This document shows positions 62,898 to 64,000 of a stretch of 64,000 nt of DNA, piece by piece (the stretch's first letter is position 1; every line of letters starts with the position of its first letter). This DNA comes from Arenibacter algicola. GTDB taxonomy: Bacteria; Bacteroidota; Bacteroidia; Flavobacteriales; Flavobacteriaceae. The notes under the pieces are model-generated. The model made no database searches. It was not told where the DNA came from and saw only the letters and a program-made list of their open reading frames with translations. The position numbers and the translations under genes were made by a program. The stretch spans positions 1 through 64,000 of the forward strand of contig NZ_JAHKPO010000006.1 of assembly GCF_018860365.1 (NCBI RefSeq), read 5' to 3'.

Positions 62898-63866
62898 TTA
62901 GAAGAATCTAGGCGATTTTAAATTGCCTAGCTCCTTGATGAAGTCGTACCGTAAAATAATCTCAAAGGATCCATCATTAAAGGTAGCTTGTCCCAACTCG
63001 GTTGTTTCTTTATCATAAGCCATTCCAATTAGAAAAGAATTAGAGATATTGAAACCTACCATGGCACTTAATGCCGCATCCCAGCGATATGCCGCTCCAA
63101 CAATAAATTTGTCGTTGAGCATAAAATTGGCAGAAACATCTACTTGCACAGGTGCACCTTGAACTATTTTGGTTAAAAGGGCCGGTTTAAATTTTAAATT
63201 GGTATTCAGATCGAACACATATCCGGTTATCAAATATAAATTCATCTGTTCCTTTGCTGTAGACAAAGCTTCTCCATCAAAATGTGTCGTCTGTAAAAAT
63301 CGAGGTACTGACAAGCCTGCATAGAATTTCTCGTTGTGATAATATACTCCAGCACCTATGTTGGGCGAAAATTTATTATCAATATCCTGTTGTAAAGTAG
63401 GATCTGGCCCACCTGGGTTGGTATAATCTTGATTAAGTTCTGAAAAACGTATGTCCAACATATGGGCACTGGCCTTTAAACCAAAACTTAATCTTCCTTC
63501 TTGGGAAGTATATACGGTGTATGAAAAATCTCCATCAAAATAAGTTTCTGAAGTAGGGCCAATTTTATCGTTTACAATTGACATGCCCAAACCTACTCCC
63601 CTGTAGCCTATAGGTGAGTGTAAATTTAGTGTCTGGGTAGTAGGGGCTCCATCCAAACCCACCCATTGGGACCTATGTAATGCTGCAATACTGATATGTC
63701 CCCTGGAACCTGCATAAGCAGGGTTTACACTTACCGTATTGTACATATACTGGGTATATTGGGCATCTTGTTGCGATTGTACCGTGTTACTAACCAACAT
63801 GACTATGGCAAATAAGTACCACAACAGCTGATTGGAATCTAGGATATTTTTTAGAAGATTTGGCAT
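62898..63866 (-). CDS. PorP/SprF-family type IX secretion membrane protein
   Basis: Outer-membrane protein of 322 residues in the PorP/SprF family, needed for delivery of certain T9SS cargo to the surface. Signal sequence LLWYLFAIVMLVSNTVQSQ is followed by the family start QDAQYTQYMYNTVSVNPAYAGSRGHISIAALHRSQWVGLDGAPTTQTLNLHSP, then beta strands and the C-terminal barrel region FIVGAAYRWDAALSAMVGFNISNSFLIGMAYD. It begins three bases after the T9SS sorting-domain protein at the right edge, the usual adhesin-SprF arrangement. Confidence 0.95.
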   Translation of the reverse strand: MPNLLKNILDSNQLLWYLFAIVMLVSNTVQSQQDAQYTQYMYNTVSVNPAYAGSRGHISIAALHRSQWVGLDGAPTTQTLNLHSPIGYRGVGLGMSIVNDKIGPTSETYFDGDFSYTVYTSQEGRLSFGLKASAHMLDIRFSELNQDYTNPGGPDPTLQQDIDNKFSPNIGAGVYYHNEKFYAGLSVPRFLQTTHFDGEALSTAKEQMNLYLITGYVFDLNTNLKFKPALLTKIVQGAPVQVDVSANFMLNDKFIVGAAYRWDAALSAMVGFNISNSFLIGMAYDKETTELGQATFNDGSFEIILRYDFIKELGNLKSPRFF

Positions 63867-63869
63867 CTT

Positions 63870-64000
63870 TTATCTGTTTATGTAAATGTATCCAGTAAGG
63901 GTCGTCATCTTTCCACCGGCCGATGGACTATAGTCCAAAATGTAGAAATAAGTTCCTACCGGCAATTGATTATCCTTTGCAACGGTCACCCTACCTTCAG
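63870..64000 (-). CDS. C-terminal end of a T9SS-secreted protein (type B sorting domain), partial
   Basis: Only the last 43 codons lie in the window; the gene continues past the right edge. The translated end is [20 protein letters not shown] ... LTGYIYINR, matching the gliding-motility C-terminal (type B) sorting domain used for T9SS export. It is followed after 3 bases by porP/sprF, consistent with an SprB-like adhesin or similar large surface protein. The identity of the rest cannot be judged. Confidence 0.85.
   Translation of the reverse strand, partial: EGRVTVAKDNQLPVGTYFYILDYSPSAGGKMTTLTGYIYINR

Noticed and set aside
1-64000. CRISPR array, insertion sequence or prophage
   Set aside because: No regularly spaced direct repeats, transposase, integrase or phage structural gene was seen anywhere in the window.

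Overview
The window is chromosomal DNA of a member of the Bacteroidota, almost certainly a marine-type Flavobacteriaceae (Maribacter/Zobellia/Arenibacter-like; the genus cannot be settled from sequence alone). The evidence is an AT-rich composition, starts without Shine-Dalgarno sequences, several promoters of the Bacteroidota form TTG-N19/20-TAnnTTTG, PorP/SprF and a type IX secretion sorting domain, the small ribosomal protein DUF4295 beside L33/L28, split transketolase, and a zeaxanthin-type carotenoid operon. Almost everything is ordinary core genome. I see no insertion sequence, prophage, CRISPR array or defence island.

Layout. 1-240: two tandem leftward promoters of a strength and form suggesting a stable-RNA (rRNA) operon just outside the left edge. 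0.5-3.8 kb: thrS-infC-rpmI-rplT, with infC lacking any ATG/GTG/TTG start. 3.9-7 kb: EF-hand protein, YjbQ-family protein, HAD phosphatase and an exported protein commonly mislabelled asparagine synthetase B. 7.1-12.9 kb (minus strand): dnaB, accA, EamA transporter, LptF/G permease, and a tgt lacking the usual zinc cysteines. 13-18.8 kb: split transketolase, outer-membrane barrel, FKBP lipoprotein with a calcium-repeat tail, S4 protein/methyltransferase/phosphoribosyltransferase, aroK. 18.9-20.1 kb: tRNA-Lys and tRNA-Leu, then about 850 bp of non-coding, hairpin-rich DNA. 20.1-22.9 kb: crtI-crtB-crtZ. 22.9-30 kb (minus strand): a TlpA pair of which one lacks both active cysteines, aconitase, MoxR ATPase, SurA-like PPIase and a SurA-like lipoprotein. 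30-38.5 kb: serine hydrolases, EamA, a Tat-exported TIM-barrel protein, rimO, ftsY. 38.6-44.7 kb (minus strand): DUF4295-rpmG-rpmB, cinA, Hpt, FAH-family protein, exonuclease, lipoyl acyltransferase, recR. 44.7-45.5 kb: an 830-bp gene-free stretch. 45.5-53.3 kb: fabH, htpG with a distinctive promoter, DoxX, MOSC, a secreted protein, AraC-alkB, S1/P1 nuclease. 53.5-64 kb: PBP1A, SPFH protein plus ribbon-helix-helix protein, HAD phosphatase, DUF819, DUF4369 lipoprotein, manA, queD-idi, porP/sprF and the sorting-domain end of a T9SS-secreted protein.

Links between genes: crtI/B/Z with the distant idi give most of a carotenoid route, but no lycopene cyclase is present. The SurA-like pair, LptF/G, TlpA proteins, PBP1A and the PorP/T9SS cargo pair all serve the envelope. 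The most unusual signals are the tandem left-edge promoters, the infC start, the cysteine-less TlpA copy, the zinc-less Tgt, the htpG promoter and the two long gene-free stretches. None of these by itself is a clearly new biological system.
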